Source of the DNA: Oopsacas minuta
Taxonomy: Eukaryota; Porifera; Hexactinellida; Lyssacinosida; Leucopsacidae
Length of the DNA stretch: 64,000 bases
Reading direction: 5' to 3'
Assembly (NCBI GenBank): GCA_024704765.1
Contig: JAKMXF010000044.1
Span: forward strand, 372,001 to 436,000
Below the pieces are notes generated by a model. It had not been told where the DNA came from and did not search any database. It saw nothing but the letters and a program-made list of their open reading frames with translations. Of the stretch, positions 26,701 through 36,768 are shown in pieces (position 1 is the stretch's first letter; each line of letters begins with the position of its first letter). Both the position numbers and the translations under genes were made by a program.

Positions 26701-29700
26701 TAGTTAAAAATATTTATATAAATAAAAGAACAAATAATTTAGATTTTAGAAATTAGAACAAAGATTAAGGGGTCCTTAAATTTGGGAATTATTTCTGTAA
26801 AGTTGAGCACTTATTGTCAGGCTGTGAAAAGAAGTTAATTAAAATGCTTAAAATTCAATAGAGAATTTTCATAGAATGTATTAAATGTAGAGTAGTGAGT
26901 AGATTATTGCTTTAGTTAGAAAGATCGCAGGCAAATGCGAAATGTAGATAGACAGATATCCAGATAGAGAGCAGAGTTGTCATGAACATGAGAATTTTGT
27001 TTTAGCATTACTATCACATAAGATTAGAATCGTAAAGAACATGTAAATTTGTAGAGCTGTTGCGTGAGATTTTAACTCATCTATTCTTAAGAATCAGTAG
27101 CGTGCGAGAGACAGGGATGGGCCGATGGATGGGGGAACACATATATTTTGTATTACCTCTATGCTTTCCTAACCAATCCAGGAGAGCGTAAGCTACCTGC
27201 CCTGCACCGAGTTCAGAGCTTGTTTTTGTAATTGGCAATTAAACAAGTGATATACTCACAGTGAACATTAAAAGTACCTACAATGGAACCTGTATACTCC
27301 GGAAGACCTCTATAATCCGACAGTGTCTATTTTCTGTAATAGCTTCCGATAATACAAATTCACCTGCATAATGCGATAATTTAGTAAACCGACAGAATTT
27401 TCATGTCCCAACGAGTGTTAGTTTATGAACTGTATATCTCTTGCTCTGTAACCATGTCGTTAATCGTTATTAGTAAGTATTGTTACAATAATTAATGCCT
27501 TGGGACCGCAAGTATTGTCTGCACATCTGTTCGTTAATTTGTTCGTTTCCTTGTTTATCTGTTTGTCTATCTAGATATCGGCTTGTAACCGTTCGAAATC
27601 AACAATAGCTCATAGAATTGAGACTAGTACCAAACCAAGTGCCATCAACTATTACCTATGTGGTTTTGTCATTTGCATTAATTGCTGTAGATGAATTGGT
27701 TTAATACACAGGATAACGTATAGAAACCTAGAGTAGCAACCTTGACATAACGTATACTTAGGGAACACGAAGGTTAAATATACATAATTTGTAATTGCAA
27801 CATTTTGTTTATCGAATATCTGTTCTACTAATATTTTACCAACTAGTTATCCAAACACATTTAGTTTGCAGTGTGTATGGTGATACTGTTGAGAATTACT
27901 TAAAACTTATTCAACATACAATAGAACCTCATTAATACGCACACGGTAAATACAAACAGGCCGGGGCCGGATAGGAGTACCAATTTTGACGGTCCCTGGT
28001 GTTTACTGTGAGGATGACAGTTGTGATAAAGCTAATATATTATACCATGGATAAGTAAAGGATAACTAACCTGAATACGAGACAGTCCTAACTCAATGCT
28101 CTTCCTAGTACTCTCTATGTCAGGACTCTGTACTAACAAGATCTGATCTAACACATAGTTAGTATCTGTTATACGAGACAAATATAGATTTACTGAGTCT
28201 AGTGAGTAAGAGGAAGATTCCCATTGGTTCTGATAGAGCAGGTTTATGTCTAGAGTGAACTCGTTAGCTAGTAGCAGAGCCTCTGAGTACAACTGTTGAG
28301 AAATCTTATGCTTATATAAATCAAGAGCTGAAACTTGTTTCAACAACATAATACGATAATCACATGCAAATTCTGACACTTCAAATTGCTGTAGAGATAA
28401 TATACGAGTAAGAGAGAATAGAAATTGAAATATCCTTTCCTTTATAGTCATAGTATTCTTGTTAGAATATCCACCAGTTTCTTTATAACAAACAGCTAGA
28501 ATAGATTTATTGCCATAGAAAGTATCCATAATCAGAGGTGTATCTATTCCTCTATCTTGCTTCACAATATTACGTTCATGTTCTAGTTCGTATATAGCTA
28601 GTCTCCCTGTAGAGTAACTAGCTGCTATATGATGCTCTGACCACCAACAGCAAGAAACTAGTGTCTCTGTAACAGGTCTAGTTCTGTCTGGTTGTATACG
28701 TCTGTAAGGAGTGAGGGAGGGTGTGTACCAGACCGCTAAAGTACCATTCTGGTGAGAGGTCAATAACCGCTGAGGTTTATTGGAGCTGAGTGACATGTTG
28801 ATAACGTCATTACTTCTTCTAGATACAGAAGTACTTCTAACTTCTAAATTGTGATGAACCTTGGAGAGAGAATTTGAATTATTGATTAGAAACTATAAAT
28901 TCACTGATATATAAGTTAACTTGTTTCAGCTCCACATCAAATCAATCAAGCATGCGGGCAGGCGATACTTCTTTATCATTATTTCATTATGTTATGACAT
29001 ATCAGGGACTAATTTGGTTGATTTAAAAGATTTCAAATGACTATAAAGTCAAATTTGATACGACAACATGCTAGACGAAGAAAAGTCATCATTATTGTCC
29101 TGTTACCCAGTTAATATATAGTGACGCTGGATTATATTTATTATGAGTGAAATAACGACGAAAATATATATGCTATGCGGCGGTTGAGCTGAAACAAATT
29201 TCCAACTACAGTGGTCTACCATATGAAAGTATAATACACTCACTTGTTCAAATCCATTGTCCTGATCTACAACCCTCCAAACAGATATTGTACTCTTAAG
29301 CACATCAGTATTACTCTCTGTTCTTACTACCCCAGATCCTCCCACGTATAAGAGCTCTGTATCAGATTGATAACACATAGAGGATACACCCTGTGGATGA
29401 ACATGTCTTAATCCAACCTGGTAACACACCCCTCCTATCTCTCCACTATTCCTAACATCAAACCAGTAGAGAGAACCTGTACGACATACAATGATACATC
29501 TATGTATCAGCTGATGGGGTCCATATCCCATGAGTAACAGATGTGAAGGATCCATGATACCATGGACTGATAGGTCTAAATCTCCAATCTTATTCCCTTT
29601 AGTATCAAACACCATAACGAGGCTATTAATACTAGTAGCTAGCAGTACCATAAGGTATTTACTATCTATGGACCATGTTACTTGAAGAGGAGAGGATCGT

Positions 29701-30089
29701 GTAATTATGACGTCATCACTGAGTGTATACATGTAACCTGATTGACGGGAAAATACAGAATGATTGGATGGAGACAATTTAGAGTTTCTGATAAGAATGA
29801 ATAGAGTAGAAGGGGAGAGAACTGCTAGGTGTTTGTGGCAGGGAGAAGCAGACAGGGACACAGAAGGAGGGGGAGTAGTATGTTTTAATTTGGAGCGATA
29901 ATACATTTGATTAGGTATTGAAAATATTAATATTATAGGAATTAGTATATAGTAGGAGATGATGTGTATATATCTTATGAATGTGTTAGAGGGATGTGTC
30001 CAGCGAGATGACTTAGTGTGGAATAGATAAGTGTCTCTCCATTGGTCATATTGGATAGCGTCATAGAGAATCTTATCGTTTGTAGACAT
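20777..30089 (-). CDS. NBAS: NBAS, NRZ tether subunit
   Basis: Neuroblastoma-amplified sequence protein, the Sec39-like subunit of the NRZ (Dsl1-type) complex that tethers Golgi-derived vesicles to the ER with syntaxin 18. In vertebrates it also aids nonsense-mediated decay. Three exons join in phase 0: 30089-29244, 28859-28071 and 25555-20777, giving 2137 residues against 2371 in human. Residues about 70-430 form a WD-like propeller (MSLSSNKPQRLLTS, GTLAVW, CCWWSEHH). The helical array and Sec39 region follow through the 4.8-kb last exon (SGLVRFR, EECTLxCIYSCQ-type, ARSCLQLM, GYAMEHCP, DIYPRIIGTHYDQL), ending in LHQAGYKLEA. The start is the ATG at 30089, before ILYDAI. The open frame extends upstream only through non-ATG codons. 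A further small exon within the 2.5-kb intron cannot be excluded. Confidence 0.93.
25556..28070 (-). other. NBAS intron 2
   Basis: A 2.5-kb intron of AT-rich sequence. MITE-like fragments begin at about 27282 (ACAATGGAACCTGTATACTC) and 27918 (ACAATAGAACCTCATTAATA), but no complete element is delimited. A short NBAS exon might be hidden here, because the linker between the propeller and the helical part is shorter than in human. Confidence 0.6.
28860..29243 (-). other. NBAS intron 1
   Basis: A 384-bp GT-AG intron (donor CAA|GTGAGT, acceptor CTCCAAG|GTT). Nothing notable inside. Confidence 0.85.
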
Positions 30090-30731
30090 TAACTGAAGGT
30101 TAGAGTAAACAAATTGTATCAAAAAGTGATAATTTACTGCACTGAGGGGCAATTCTATGATAAGCTAAGGTAGAGGATAGTTTTGAGGTAGTGACTATAT
30201 TAATAGCAACTAACTTGCTGTTAACAGTGTAGTATAATCAAATTTGGAGAATCGTAAATGGGATTTTGAGGGAGGAAAGGTTTACTAACAGCACTGCTAA
30301 CGGTTAACAGGATTTCTACCATCCCTGCTTATTATCATAAATACCGAGATAACTAGAAATAAGATTAATCACTGTGTGAAGGTTCAGAAAAACTTATTGC
30401 CTAGTTACTCACATAATTTCATCCAATTTGTATCTATGTATCAATTTCATTATTGAACAGCTGTTTCTCAGGATTGCACGAACAGAAGTCTGTACCATTC
30501 ATAGCATGCTATGTGGTATGTTATGCCTCTAGAGTGTAAATTCACAGATCAATATTTGATATTTTGTATATTAACCGTTGCAACCGAATAGTTATAGTTG
30601 AATGTGATTATTCGTTTCGGTTCGACGCGATTTCAACTATTAACCAATATAGCAAACAATTAGGATAATAAGTGTAATATTAAGTGTACGAGATAGAATA
30701 ATGTGATCAGTTTACCAACAAGAAAGCAGTG
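30090..30731. other. Intergenic between calaxin and NBAS
   Basis: The stretch should include the NBAS promoter and the calaxin 3' untranslated region. No other feature was seen. Confidence 0.5.
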
Positions 30732-31331
30732 TTACAACTTCCCAGAAAACCAATATACACTACACCAAGATGGAAGGCAGGGTCCAAAAGCTTCAAGCAA
30801 CAGAGGCTCAGCTTGTACTGATTTCTCGAAGTCACCAGGACTCAGCTTACCATCATGATCTAGATCCATTTTCTTGAGTATCAGCTCGATCAGGTCTTTT
30901 ATCCCCTCTTCTGGATCCTCTTCTGTGGGCTGCTTTATCATAGACGTCTTCAGCATGTGGAACATCTCCTCCCGTGATATATAGAAATCGTTGTTCAGGT
31001 CATACACGTAGAAACAATATTTTATCTTTTCATCAATTGTACCACGCAGGAAAATTGATAGACCTTTCACCCATTCTATCTCATCAATAAATCCATCATT
31101 GTCTAGATCAAATGCTTTAAATACTCGCTCCATGAAGAATAGGGTAGTCATGTCAAAGTCATTGTGTAGGATTTCCTTGAAAGTTGGTCTGTCAATTCTA
31201 TTCTGTGTTATACTGTAGAATAAGTGGAGAAGCTTTTCAGTTTCAGATTTAGAGAAGTGAGTAATTGTACACAGCTGTTCTGCTTGCTTTGCGAGAGCCT
31301 TTTTCTCAGTTATGTTCATGTGCTCTACCAT
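30732..31331 (-). CDS. CLXN: Calaxin (EFCAB1), dynein-associated Ca2+ sensor
   Basis: An EF-hand protein of the neuronal calcium sensor fold that binds outer-arm dynein of motile cilia and shapes the beat in response to Ca2+. A single exon encodes 199 residues, or 195 if the second Met (MNITEKK, which best matches relatives) is used. Three EF loops are visible: DLDNDGFIDEIE, DLNNDFYISREE and DLDHDGKLSPGD. Between them lie GLSxFLRG, KYCFxVYDLN, EEMFHMLK, the run EEDPEEGIKDL and LLLEAFGPCLP, all diagnostic of calaxin. The C-terminus leaves the family consensus straight after GPCLP and stops about 14 residues on, shorter than the human tail, so a last exon may be missing. It sits about 190 bp from SLC25A38 in the same orientation. 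Confidence 0.9.
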   Translation of the reverse strand: MVEHMNITEKKALAKQAEQLCTITHFSKSETEKLLHLFYSITQNRIDRPTFKEILHNDFDMTTLFFMERVFKAFDLDNDGFIDEIEWVKGLSIFLRGTIDEKIKYCFYVYDLNNDFYISREEMFHMLKTSMIKQPTEEDPEEGIKDLIELILKKMDLDHDGKLSPGDFEKSVQAEPLLLEAFGPCLPSWCSVYWFSGKL

Positions 31332-31522
31332 GTCGGCTAACGGAATAAGTCAGAATTACATACTCATGGTCATGAAGGTAAGACAATTATGATTAGTACC
31401 AATCCTGTTCAGCAAAGTTTGATTAAAAATGTATCCATAATGACTCTGAGTGGACCAATTATATTGTAAGAGATTCGGAATATATAAAATCTAAGTGAAA
31501 TATCAGCAAACAATTCAAATTC

Positions 31523-32362
31523 CTAAACATTTTTAATTCGATGAAGTATTCTTTCATAGAAAGCCCAATTGAAAGCACTAACTAACATTTTACGACACAC
31601 CCTGACAGTGAGTCCTGCCATCATTCCCCTAGCCCCTCTCTCCTTCAGGATATCAAGGACAGCTTGTCTCAAACTAAATCTTGAGGTATTGACCTGCATT
31701 CTAGTTTTTATGACGTCAAACGGATGAGTAAGCATTGAAGCGAAGAATCCACTGATAAGTCCACATCCAAAAGTAACAATAAACGGTAACTCTGTATCTG
31801 TCCATTTTTTATCCGCATGTTGTTTAAGTTCAAAATATAATAACAAGAACAGGCCAGAGTATGGCGCATCCCTCATGACCGTGGCTACACCCCCTGAGAA
31901 CATTCCACTAATTCCTTCCTGTCTGAATATGGTAGTCAGAGCTTGATAGACTGATTTGTATTTGAACCAACCACTCTCAAATCGGGTTTTAACTATAGTG
32001 AGAGGCATCATGGTGGCTGAACTCACTCCTCGGGCACAAACCCCAATCATAAGGTTACCCAATCGAGACTCTGGTATGTTCTTACCATACCTAAGGCCTC
32101 TGAATATATCTATCGTTGTGAAGTATATGCCTGTACCTGGGGCAGTACGGAAGAGAGAGGGCATGGTACCACGCCAGAGAGAAGAGACATGAATCTCTCC
32201 ACGAGTTATTGAGTGTAAAATACTTCTGACATTCCTATTGCTGTTCCTGGTAACTATGTTGTTGGATACAGGGAGTTGTCTATAAGTTTTGATCGTGTCA
32301 AGAGGTTGTAGCAGCAATACTGTACAACTACCACTCAAACTGCCTGCAAGGAATTCCCTCAT
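31523..32362 (-). CDS. SLC25A38: SLC25A38, mitochondrial glycine carrier
   Basis: An inner-membrane mitochondrial carrier that imports glycine for the first step of haem synthesis. A single exon encodes 279 residues with the threefold carrier repeat. The signature prolines are at residues 20 (QPLDTIKT), 120 (MPLTIVKTR) and 214 (HPFDVIKTR). The segments TRFESGWFKYKSVYQA, GMFSGG and RDAPYSGLFLL match SLC25A38 (yeast Hem25) rather than other carriers. The start is fixed by an in-frame TGA five codons before the ATG. The N-terminus is about 30 residues shorter than human and begins almost at helix 1. The identity is well supported. Confidence 0.92.
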   Translation of the reverse strand: MREFLAGSLSGSCTVLLLQPLDTIKTYRQLPVSNNIVTRNSNRNVRSILHSITRGEIHVSSLWRGTMPSLFRTAPGTGIYFTTIDIFRGLRYGKNIPESRLGNLMIGVCARGVSSATMMPLTIVKTRFESGWFKYKSVYQALTTIFRQEGISGMFSGGVATVMRDAPYSGLFLLLYFELKQHADKKWTDTELPFIVTFGCGLISGFFASMLTHPFDVIKTRMQVNTSRFSLRQAVLDILKERGARGMMAGLTVRVCRKMLVSAFNWAFYERILHRIKNV

Positions 32363-33772
32363 CAGAAGCAGAGCTCAAATTAAGTTCAAAGTAACAAAAT
32401 TGAATTCTCCGTAACAGTGAATTATTTATGAGCGTCAGACGCTCCTTTTTAGGAGTATGATTTGCGACCAACTTAAAAATTAGGATTTAGGAGCCTGTTA
32501 ATTGAAGAACTTACATCGAAGCAATTAACTACTGATTTAGGCGTATTAAATTTCACGGGAGGAGAACTAGGAGCGTGCTCCAATAACCTGTATAACTTAC
32601 TGCTCCGTAATAGGTTGATCTTTTGCCTCATATGCAGTATTGACAATTTGATCTCAATCTCCTCCCACTCAAATTCCTTTTATGGCTAAATCGTCATATA
32701 AAATTATACACAGTTATATTGATATGCAGGATTATATCCTCAGATATGTGTCATATAACTACAGTAAACTCTAGTTATAACCAAGTCGGAAACAACGAAA
32801 CTCCGCTTATAACGAAGTTATTTGTTACCCCCTTTAGGTCACACGCTATTGAATTTCAGCCCGTTATAATGAAGTCCACTCATAACAACCCCAGGTGAAC
32901 TAATTTCACTCAAATTACTATTTTATTACATAAAACTCCGTATTTAACGAACCTGATTAAAGACTTCCGCTATTATTGACACAATTTTACAAACAAATGT
33001 GCATTTAACGTACTCTGGTTACAACAAACTCCGCTTATAATGAAATGAAACCGAAGTCCCGGACACTTCGTTATAACGAGAGTTTACTGTACAATAGAAC
33101 CTATTTAATACGCACAGTTATATCCGGTTAACTAGGGTGACCATTGTCCAGGATTTTCACCATAATTCTTATGTGTCCAGGATGTCAATACATATGTACA
33201 GGATTCTAGAGATTATTACTTTGAATAGAAGGATATTAAAATTCTTAATCTGTCTATCAATACAAGCAGCAACCAATTTAAATGAGGTTTCAATCTATTT
33301 CTATTACAAAATTAAACATACATTTATAGCATTATACATAACTTCAAATAATAGTGTCCAGGATCTTGTACTGGAATTTTGGGGTACAAATGCTCAAATG
33401 TACAGGATTTAGAGCTAAACATGCTGCTCGCCTGGATTGGCTGGATAAGTATGAAAATTCGTCGCGAAAATATGGAAGCAAGCCTGAACACTAACCTAGA
33501 ACGACGAATCTTCCGGCGAGAATTTCCGATAACAACATCAAACAATAATATAAATGTGTTATGTAATTCTACGTACTAGTTCATACAATTCATTCAGATA
33601 AATGTGTAGTGAGGAGGAAGAAGAAAGAATGAAAGAAAGAGTTGAACATATACAGTCAGATAAGAACTTAGTGTATTACGTATTGATACAGTAATGTGTT
33701 AAATAATTATTCAGCTTGTAATTACACTAAATCATAAGTGACCGGGTAAAAGAGAGGAGAGTGAGATTATAA
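32363..33772. other. Intergenic between SLC25A38 and ARL3
   Basis: Mostly a 332-bp MITE at 32760-33091 with a fragment of another MITE abutting it (ACAATAGAACCTATTTAATA from 33091). Short dyads such as GAGCGTCAGACGCTC at 32430 and GGAGCGTGCTCC near 32571 occur upstream of SLC25A38. A purine-rich tract lies at 33611-33642. No gene was seen. Confidence 0.6.
32760..33091. mobile_element. Pogo-like MITE, family D
   Basis: The ends TACAGTAAACTCTAGTTATA and TATAACGAGAGTTTACTGTA are near-perfect inverted repeats within a TA duplication. Several internal copies of the CTCCGCTTATAACGAA motif fill the 332 bp. There is no open reading frame of note. Confidence 0.75.
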
Positions 33773-34327
33773 TCATTTCTTCTTCTTCTTAATAGCCATA
33801 TTCTTACACAGCCATTCCATACCTTCTTGAATTCCAGCTCCTGTAAGTGCTGAACACGGCTGTATCTGCCATTGCCTTTCTCGGATGTTACATAGTTTGA
33901 GTCTTTCTGCGATATCTCCCACATTAGTAGCAGCAACCAAATCTTGCTTGTTAGCGAATATGAATAGAGGAACGTTTGCTAGCTTGTCTTCTTCCAGGAG
34001 ATTGTACAACTCCTGGGAAGTCTCTAGGAATCTCTTCTCATCTGTAGAATCTATGACATATATGAGAACATCAGTGTTCTCGAAGTAGTTACGCCAATAA
34101 GGACGTATCTCTCTTTGTCCTCCAATATCCCAGACATTCAGTTTGAAGCCTTTGGATTGAACAGATTTCACATTGAAGCCAATAGTAGGCGTTACAAAGC
34201 TCACATCCTCAGAGGCCAGCTGTTTCAAAAGGGTTGTCTTACCAGCGTTGTCAAGGCCGAGCAAAAGAATGCGCATCTCATGAGTAGGAGAGCTATGGAG
34301 TTTTCTGAGTAATGCGAGTAATCCCAT
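33773..34327 (-). CDS. ARL3: ARL3, ciliary Arf-like GTPase
   Basis: A small GTPase that, when loaded by ARL13B in the cilium, releases lipidated cargo from PDE6D and UNC119 and is switched off by RP2. A single exon encodes 184 residues (human 182). It has the P-loop GLDNAGKT (24-31), Thr48 of switch 1, WDIGGQ (66-71) with the catalytic Gln71, NKQD (126-129) and [18 protein letters not shown] and NVKSVQS separate ARL3 from ARL2. Residue 49 is Ile, as in most Arf proteins, where vertebrate ARL3 has Gln. The C-terminus is five lysines. It lies 230 bp from the eL18 gene in the same direction. Confidence 0.95.
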   Translation of the reverse strand: MGLLALLRKLHSSPTHEMRILLLGLDNAGKTTLLKQLASEDVSFVTPTIGFNVKSVQSKGFKLNVWDIGGQREIRPYWRNYFENTDVLIYVIDSTDEKRFLETSQELYNLLEEDKLANVPLFIFANKQDLVAATNVGDIAERLKLCNIRERQWQIQPCSALTGAGIQEGMEWLCKNMAIKKKKK

Positions 34328-34557
34328 TATTGGAGAAAAGTTTTAGAAATCTAAGAGTATTGAATGAATTCTGTTACAATTGCAAATGTATAATTTCAAT
34401 TAACAAAACTCAAATATGAATTATTTTTCTTAGAATAAGATCACTAATATAATTTTAGTGAACTACACGAGAATCTATAACAAGTTATCTACCAAATACT
34501 GACAATATTACCTAATACACATAATGCCTAAATTCTATGGGATGCTAGCCTAATAGG

Positions 34558-35124
34558 TTAGGCCTTGTATGCACGACTATTTCTGCGACCACGAGCTCGC
34601 TCGAATTTTCGGCCTTTAGAACGTACGTATGGTTTAGAGCGGCTGTGTGGGACACCAGGAGCTGGTCCAAAGTGTCGCACTGCCTCTCTGGCTCTGCGGG
34701 GGCCCTGTAGCAGAATGGTGTTCTGACCCTTAGGAGCCTGGAGTGCTAGTTGATCGAATGTAAGTACCTCTCCTCCTGACTTGATTATCCTTTCTCTAGC
34801 TTTCTCTGTAACACGTAGAGCACATACTCGTAGCTTAGGGACATCAAACAGTCTGATGTCATTAGTAACAGTACCTACTACAACAGCTAGCTTACTCTTC
34901 CTGTCATCAGATCGCATTTGTTTGGCAACTCTAGCTAGAGATAGGGGCGGTCTGTTGTTCCTACTCATTATTAGGCGTTTGAGGATAACTTGATTGAATT
35001 TAGAGTTTGTTCGTCTGTTTAGGAACTTGTAGAGTTTTACTAACAGACGGAGATATACGTTGTCTGATCTTGGGGAGCGACGGATTACTTTCCGTTTGTG
35101 TTTCTTCTCAATGTCGATACCCAT
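34558..35124 (-). CDS. RPL18: Large-subunit ribosomal protein eL18
   Basis: A component of the 60S ribosomal subunit. A single exon encodes 188 residues, the usual animal length. Conserved blocks are [57 protein letters not shown], the [12 protein letters not shown] run and the basic tail [14 protein letters not shown]. The N-terminus MGID matches the family, so the start is secure. It is unusual among animal ribosomal protein genes in having no intron in its coding part, consistent with the intron-poor window. Confidence 0.97.
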   Translation of the reverse strand: MGIDIEKKHKRKVIRRSPRSDNVYLRLLVKLYKFLNRRTNSKFNQVILKRLIMSRNNRPPLSLARVAKQMRSDDRKSKLAVVVGTVTNDIRLFDVPKLRVCALRVTEKARERIIKSGGEVLTFDQLALQAPKGQNTILLQGPRRAREAVRHFGPAPGVPHSRSKPYVRSKGRKFERARGRRNSRAYKA

Positions 35125-35643
35125 TACTATACAGTGAAAAATATAATTGTATAGAGTTAGTGTAAATGTAACAGATGCTATATTTTCTAGATCACAGCGA
35201 TAATACTCAAGGTGAATTAATGCTGCTTGCTAACATAAATTGCGCCAGAATAGTAAGGAAGGATTGCCATTTGAATTAATTTAGTGGATGCAATGGATTC
35301 CTCATATCTAGAACCCCTAAGAGACTCAACTTTACACTCAATAGTGGGCTTAGGTTCCAATAATAATATTACTGGCATTCTCGAGGACATACATGTATAT
35401 ATCCGTCGTATATTACATGTAGGTCTCACAGTGACTCAGCTTAGTATAATATAGTTTTTTGTTTAAAATAATGTATAAAGTATAACGCGTATTTTCGGAA
35501 ATAAATAGCACAATTCATATATAAACAGGCATTCAAAATTACATAAAGGATAATTCAGATATTATAATACATACACACAAAGTGATGTTAGAATAATTAT
35601 ACAAATTGATAATAATACAAAATTCACAAAAATAATGTCAAAT
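35125..35643. other. Intergenic, no feature seen
   Basis: About 520 bp of AT-rich sequence between eL18 and the membrane protein gene. It should contain the eL18 promoter. Nothing else was recognised. Confidence 0.5.
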
Positions 35644-36618
35644 TCATTTCTGAAATTGTAACAATGCCTGTAGATCAGCAATGATATTATATTTATTCAT
35701 TGCTTCAACACGTTTGTATTCAATTGCTACAAAAATACAATAAAGTATCAAAGGAAGTATTGAGATAATGCGTAACAAATCGAAAGGTGTCAAAATGGCC
35801 ATGACACAAATATATTGTTCGAAAACAAAACCGTTTATAAAGAAAATTGGAAACAATTCTGCTGTCTGGAAAATCAACGCTATAACTAAAAGGACCTTCG
35901 CGAAGGATTTTGGTTTCGAATGTCTTGTGTTTTTACAGATTACAGCTAAGCCAATTGCATAGACAGTACATTGCATTAGAACCAATGCTACTATGTAACA
36001 TAACAACAGGATAGGTAGGATGGAATGTTCACGTTTAACACCCAAAATGATCAAAATTGAAACTAGTACCAACGCTTGGAATAAAAACAACAAACGACTC
36101 CAATTTATGAAATAGCTGAAAACGCTTTTTACTTTAGATTTCATAGAATATGGGTTGATTGTTAATGTGGCGGTAGCAGTGGTTCTGAAACGCCATTCGT
36201 GGTCCAAAGCTCCACACAGGAAGAAATATGTCATGATATGTAATGTGTTAAGTAAGAAGTATGCAATAATGTCCTGTATATGCGTGTTATCATCTGAGTA
36301 TACGGGTAGCAAAAATAGGAGAGATAAATACTCGCATAAATGTATTGACAAGAATAGTAACCACCAGACACTAGAAGTAGATGTTGTATAAGTCTTCTTG
36401 CCCAAAACTTTGACAGAGTTGAAGCAAAAGAATATGACTAATGCTATTAACACAGATATTATCACGTGAACCAGGGATATGAAGAAAGTAGCTGGAGCAC
36501 CAAGTTTATACAGCTGGTATTGAGATGTATTATTAGACAGCTGTTGATCTGTTATGTTGCAGAAGTATCGTATTTTAGTCAAGTTAACACAGCTAAACTG
36601 GATCTGTAGGAAATCCAT
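35644..36618 (-). CDS. Seven-helix membrane protein, family unknown
   Basis: I do not recognise this 324-residue protein. It has seven hydrophobic segments, at about residues 44-66, 83-106, 115-140, 172-192, 199-226, 238-260 and 278-300. The N-terminus lacks a cleavable signal but carries three N-glycosylation sequons (NLT, NIT, NNT), which suggests an outside N-terminus. The C-terminus is polar (YKRVEAMNKYN) and probably cytosolic. That topology is GPCR-like, but I see no DRY, NPxxY or CWxP motif. TPRA1/GPR137-type proteins are similar in size and layout. The start is the ATG at 36618, as the codon before it is GTG. The coding part is intronless. Confidence 0.7.
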   Translation of the reverse strand: MDFLQIQFSCVNLTKIRYFCNITDQQLSNNTSQYQLYKLGAPATFFISLVHVIISVLIALVIFFCFNSVKVLGKKTYTTSTSSVWWLLFLSIHLCEYLSLLFLLPVYSDDNTHIQDIIAYFLLNTLHIMTYFFLCGALDHEWRFRTTATATLTINPYSMKSKVKSVFSYFINWSRLLFLFQALVLVSILIILGVKREHSILPILLLCYIVALVLMQCTVYAIGLAVICKNTRHSKPKSFAKVLLVIALIFQTAELFPIFFINGFVFEQYICVMAILTPFDLLRIISILPLILYCIFVAIEYKRVEAMNKYNIIADLQALLQFQK

Positions 36619-36694
36619 CACATTAGAATAAGCTATTTATAGAACACGTAAGTTAGATTTGTGTAAACATTTTACAGTTCTTATACATATTGAG

Positions 36695-36768
36695 TCGTTC
36701 AAACGTTACTTAACGCTTCCAAGGGGAGGAAGAAACGGTCAAAACCGGGAATTTGCGTTACGTAACTT
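36695..36768. mobile_element. Short MITE with GTTCAAACGTTAC ends
   Basis: TCGTTCAAACGTTACTTAAC on the left and GCGTTACGTAAC on the right, about 74 bp in all. It is a deleted relative of the element at 2798-2967. It lies close above the start of the seven-helix gene. Confidence 0.5.
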
